This document shows positions 55,601-61,000 of a stretch of DNA of 64,000 nt, one piece after another. Both the position numbers and the translations under genes were made by a program. The notes beneath the pieces were generated by a model, which was not told where the DNA came from, searched no databases, and saw nothing but the letters and a program-made list of their open reading frames with translations. The DNA comes from Penelope pileata (Eukaryota > Chordata > Aves > Galliformes > Cracidae), in assembly GCA_013396635.1 (NCBI GenBank), contig WBMW01004836.1:1-64000 (forward strand). The letters run 5' to 3'. Each line of letters opens with the position of its first letter. Position 1 is the stretch's first letter.

Positions 55601-57991
55601 CGTCTTAAAATATTTTTTTTTTAATGTATGAAGTCACGATTTCATATTCTGCTTTGTTTTTCTATTGTATATTCAGTGCAACCACTTTATCCAAGGATCA
55701 GAAATGTTACAACAGCAGCTGCTGAGACCTATGCCAATATCAGTTGGGAGTATGAGGGACCAGATCATGCGAACTTTTATGTTGAATATGGTGTAGCAGG
55801 CAGTAAGAAGTCATTTTTTTAAATTATGCTAAGTGTTTGGATATATTTTCAAAGATTTTTGAATGTGGTCCTAAATTGACCCAGTATTAATGATAGCTCC
55901 TAAATATTTAGAAGAATCTTTTTTGTTGTTGTTTTTTTAACTTGATAAGGAGCTCAAATAATTTTCATTATAAGTAACATCAATGTGTAGTAGCATTTTG
56001 GTGATTAGATAGAAAATCAGCCTTTGTTCCTTTGTATTATCTTATAAATTATTATGAACATGAACTTATAAAAAAGAGTATTGATTAAAATTGGTTATGG
56101 TGCAATGATTACATGTGTAAAGGTATGATTTTATACATTAAAATGGGATATGACTGTTCACCTAAATTATGTCAAATTCAGGAAAAAAAAGAATTAAATA
56201 AAAAAGTCAATAAAACAATCTTCTTTGTTAACTAAACCATAAAACAAGGCATCTACCAACTCACATAGTTTTCTTGCCATAAAAATACATTTTAATCTTT
56301 GATAATACCACTAACAATTGAAACACAGTTACCTAATAAAACCAAGATATTTCTATTCAAAGGCTCTGCCCTTCTTAAGTTATGACTAAAGATGATCAAT
56401 CTAAAAATTAGGGTCTAAATGCATTTTTTTTTATATTAGTCAAAGACGTAGCTGAGACTACTAGAAAAAGAAGATAATGATCAGGAAATATGATCTCTTC
56501 AGATTACAAAGTAAAACTTTCCTACTAAAGTAAATATTAACTGAAGCTACAGAAATGCAATCTAATTAAATGATTAAAATCTATTTTAATGTATTTTGTA
56601 ACTGCAAGTTCAATAGGCCTTTAAAGAAAATAAATGAAAATGGTTTTTCTGCAGTACAATGGAACAAATGTTTAAAATAGTTTCATAATTAATGTACAGT
56701 GTCTTACTCAATATATTGCATGCAGTATATTATTTGCAGTCATAATTTTATACAGTTTTATTACTTTTTGAGATTTTTTTCTCAGCCAATCCATAGTTTA
56801 GTCAAGTAACTGTTGATAGTATTCTGTCTAGAAACTTTCAGTAACACACAGAAAATTAAAATTCCAATATGTTGTTTTCCTAAAATTTTTGTAGGCAAAG
56901 AAGATTGGAAAAAAGAAATTGTAAATGGTTCTCGAAGCTTCTTTGTGTTAAAGGGTTTAACACCAGGAACAGCATATAAAGTCCGGGTTGGTGCTGAGGG
57001 CCTGTCTGGTTTTAGGAGTTCAGAGGATGTGTTTGAGACAGGTCCAGGTGAGGCACACCGTACCGATTCTGTATCGTAGTCAGAATTTCCATAGACCACA
57101 TGCTGAAATGTTGAACTGCTTCTAGCTAAGAGTTGTTCTAGCTAGCGTCTTTGTTTGTTCTTTTTTTTAGAGCAATGTTGAATTATTTAAACTCCTAGAT
57201 ATTCTAGCACATTTGCTACGTAGATTATGAATGTTTTAATCCTTTTGATTCACTCTGCTTGTCTGTTCTTTATATTAGGGGCAAGATGCTCACAGTCCAT
57301 CTGTGTGCTGTGCACAGAAGATGACCTATTTCATTTATTTCTGATTAATATAACCAGACTGGTATACTTAAACATGTACTTTAATAGAGCCAAGTATACA
57401 TTTTTAAAGCTAACAAGCTGCATATCATCAGTTATAATACAAAAACGTCTGAGCTAAAATGTATGTGTAATCAAAAGTGCAGAATTTGATGTCAAATGTA
57501 ATCTATCTATAGCATTGTTAGATTTCTGCTTATGTTTCATTATATGCTGGTTTTGTAAATATTTTGATTTCACAAACCACATTCTGTGAGTCAATAAGTC
57601 TACTTAAGTTCTATATTTGTATATTTGCAGTCATTGAAAGAAAGGGTGCAGCAGTCATTTCTTCATCAGCAAATCAGTAATGCTTGCTCATTTAACTCCG
57701 ATTAAAGGCTTTATGGGAAATTTTTTGATGTTATGCTGAACATGTGGTTGCCATCATAGCATGTTCTTGGTCAGCTATTATTATTTATTTGTATTTGCTA
57801 CCCACTTCTGCTCATTCCAAGCACTTTGGTCCACGCATAGTTATTTAGCAGTCGCTTTACCAATTCCAGAATGTTATGATTTAAGAAAGTAGCTTAAATA
57901 TGAAAATATTCTTGAACAATGTGTAAATTATTAGACAACAATGTAAATAATGAATTTGAAAGTTTGAAAGTGAACACTTTCTAAAATCGTT

Positions 57992-58063
<72 letters not shown>

Positions 58064-61000
58064 TAGATTTGTTCCATTTCTGTTCACAGTTTATCATGTT
58101 GCAGGAAAGCTTTGAAAATATGATGAATAACAGTGCCAAACAACTATGTATGGGCTAAGCAGGGAATTTATTTATGCCAGAGACAACTAGTGATATAAAA
58201 GGCAATGGGTAGAATTTTATGCAAACACCCAAAATCCAAAGCTTAAAGCAGTAATAAAGAAAGGATCAAGACTGTAGTATAATTCAAAACAAGCTGAATG
58301 GAAACCTTCCCAAAAACATCTTTCTGAACAAAACATCCTGAACCAATAGATAAGGAATCCTGTTTATAATTGTGAATGAGCCTTGGCTCATGTCTTTGAG
58401 TAATTAAGGAAGAAGGATTTGAACGGAATTTAAATGCATTCTTTTATGCATATAAAGCACTATTTGTGATTCTTGATCTAGTGTTATGCATAGCAGGAAG
58501 AGAAGAAGGCTATCAGGAGTAGTCAACATGGATGCACCAAGAGGAAATCATGTTCAACCAATCTGGTAGCCTTCTGTGATGTCAAAACTGACTGTGAGGG
58601 GAGAGCAGTGGATGTTGTCTGCCTTGACACTGTCTCGCAAAACATCCCTGTAGGTAAGCTTAGGAAGTGTGGGATAGACGAGTGGACAGTGAGGTGAACT
58701 GAGAACTGGCTGACTGGTAGAGCTCAGAGGGAGGCCTGTAACTAATGGTGTTCCCTGGGGCTCTGTGTTGGGTCCTGTCTTGTTCAACATCTTCATCAAT
58801 GACCTTGATGAAGGGATAGAGTGCACCTTCATCACGTTTACTGATGATACAAAGCTGAGAGGAGTGGCTGACAGACCAGAAGGCTGTGCTGCCATTCAAC
58901 AAGACTTGGACAGGCTGCAGAGTTGGGCGGAGAGGAACTTTATGATGTTCAACAAGAGCACCTGGGGAGGAAAAACTGCACACGTCAGCACAGATTAGAG
59001 GATGACGTGCTGGAAAGGAGCTCTGTGGAGAAGGACCTAGGATGACAGGCTGGCCATCAGCCAATAGTGTGCCCTTGAAGAAGGCCAAGGGTATCCTGTG
59101 GTCCAGTAAAAAGAGTGTGGCCAACAGGTCAAGGGAGGTTCTGCTACCCCTATACTCTGCCCTCGTTGAGGCCACATCTGGAGTACTGGAGTACAGTTCT
59201 GGGCTCCCCAGTTCACGAAAAACAGAGAACTACTGTCTAGAGTCCAGCAGAGGGTTACAAAGATGATTAGGGGCCTGGAGCATCTCTCTCATGAGGTAAG
59301 GCTTAAAGATCTGGGACTGTTTAGCCTGGAGAAGACTGAAAGGGGGTGTTATCAATGCTTAAGGACTTTGCAGTTGTCAAGAGGATGGGGCCAGGCACTT
59401 TTTGGTGGTGCCCAGCGACAGGACACAGGGCAATAGGTACAAACTGGAACACAGGAAGTTCCATATGAACATGAGGAAAAACTTCCTTACTGTGAGGGTG
59501 ACAGAGCACTGGAACAGGCTGGCCAGAGAGGCTGAGGAGTCTCCTTCTCTGGAGATATTCAAAATACTCCTGGACACTTTCCTGTGCATCCTACTGTGGG
59601 GAACCTGCTTTAGCAGGGGGGGTGGGCTAGATGATCTCCAGAAGTTCCTTCCAACATCTATGATTCTGTGATTCTGTGATTTCTTACAGAAAAGTGTTAT
59701 GTCACACTGTCTTTAGTCTAGATCGTACATTTAAACATTGCAAAGAATGAAGTAGATAAAAATACTGGAATATGAATGCTTCCTTAATTAGGAAAGCAAC
59801 TGCAATATTTGGCATACGAGGCCTTTGCCACACTTTTTTTTTTTTTAAGCGAGCATTTCTATAGAACATCTTCATAGTCTGCAGTTTTATCTTTTTAAGC
59901 ATACCAGAACAGTGTGTTGCATTAACATCTGCGTTAGCAGTTCACCAGGAGTGTCTTTCTGCTCGTGGCAGATAATTTGCTCAGAGTACATAGGAAATTC
60001 TGTGCCATTTTTAAAGTTGCATTGAGGTCTAGAAACTTTTCCTATTGGATGTGCAATAAGTTAAAGAATACAGGAAACTGCATAAATGAGTTTTCGTCTT
60101 TGCTCTTTCCCATCTATCTTGCATATTTTTATGCATGAGCTGTTTTGCTTGTTGCTGTTTTTTCAAACTACATTTGAATGTTAAATGTGCTTTTGCATTT
60201 TACTACAGTATTTATTATACAACCTTTAATGCCTTATTACAAATGTATATGTAAAAATTTCAGAATAATTTTGATCTTGATGTGAAAACAAAATTTATAC
60301 TAATTTGATTTACAATTCAGAGGAAGATTGCCTTTGTGATTTTGTTTTTTAAGATTGCCCCTTGTATTTATGTTTATATATTTATTTACAGTATGTAATA
60401 CATATGTATATATATAAAGGCTGTATACCTACATGGAGCTTTTCAACATTTTAATGTAAAAATGATTTAAATAGTACTCAGAGGTACATACAGCTTTCAT
60501 ACAGCATGAAAGACCCTCAGGGATCTAGGACTATATATTTCCAATGTTTCCAAGCTGTCTCAGCCTCTGTCTTAACTAACAAATAATTTTGAGACACGAG
60601 CTTGAATTCTGACCTGTAACTGAACATTGTTACATTTTCTTGTTAGTGTGCTTGCCAGTCCAGTGCAGTCTCTTGTCAGCTCTTGTCTGCCAAGCAAGAC
60701 TCCGGTATGCTTAAAGGATGCCAGCACAGGCCAGTTCCCAGTTGACATTCTCCACGTTTTGAAAGGGGAAATGAGTTTTTGCCATATCACCTGGATTTGT
60801 GGTTCAACGAGCTTGGACAGTCATTGATAATGGGCCCTCTGTAATGTGTTTTTATGAGCCTTCTCTTAAAGACATCTTCTCGAGTAGAGATGGAAATCTT
60901 TACGGGATTCCGAGACTTTCACTTTTCTATGTGTAAAGCTATTTATGCATAATGTCCTCTACTTCACTGAAGGCAAGTTTATGGACCTTACCTAGTTGAT

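Larger units (their letters stand above)
47303..55676 (+). other. NRCAM intron 25 (8.4 kb)
   Basis: Contains a (GTTT)n run (49233-49256), a short minus-strand CR1 fragment (52982-53045), alternating TA-rich patches (about 48330-48392 and 53803-53848) and an exon-like interval at 55098-55163. No gene on either strand is recognised. Confidence 0.8.

Noticed and set aside
57881..58087. Lysine-rich minus-strand open frame
   Set aside because: Created entirely by the T67 homopolymer.
58554..59175. Minus-strand open frames of 113 and 171 codons
   Set aside because: Antisense shadows of the plus-strand CR1 reverse-transcriptase remnant.
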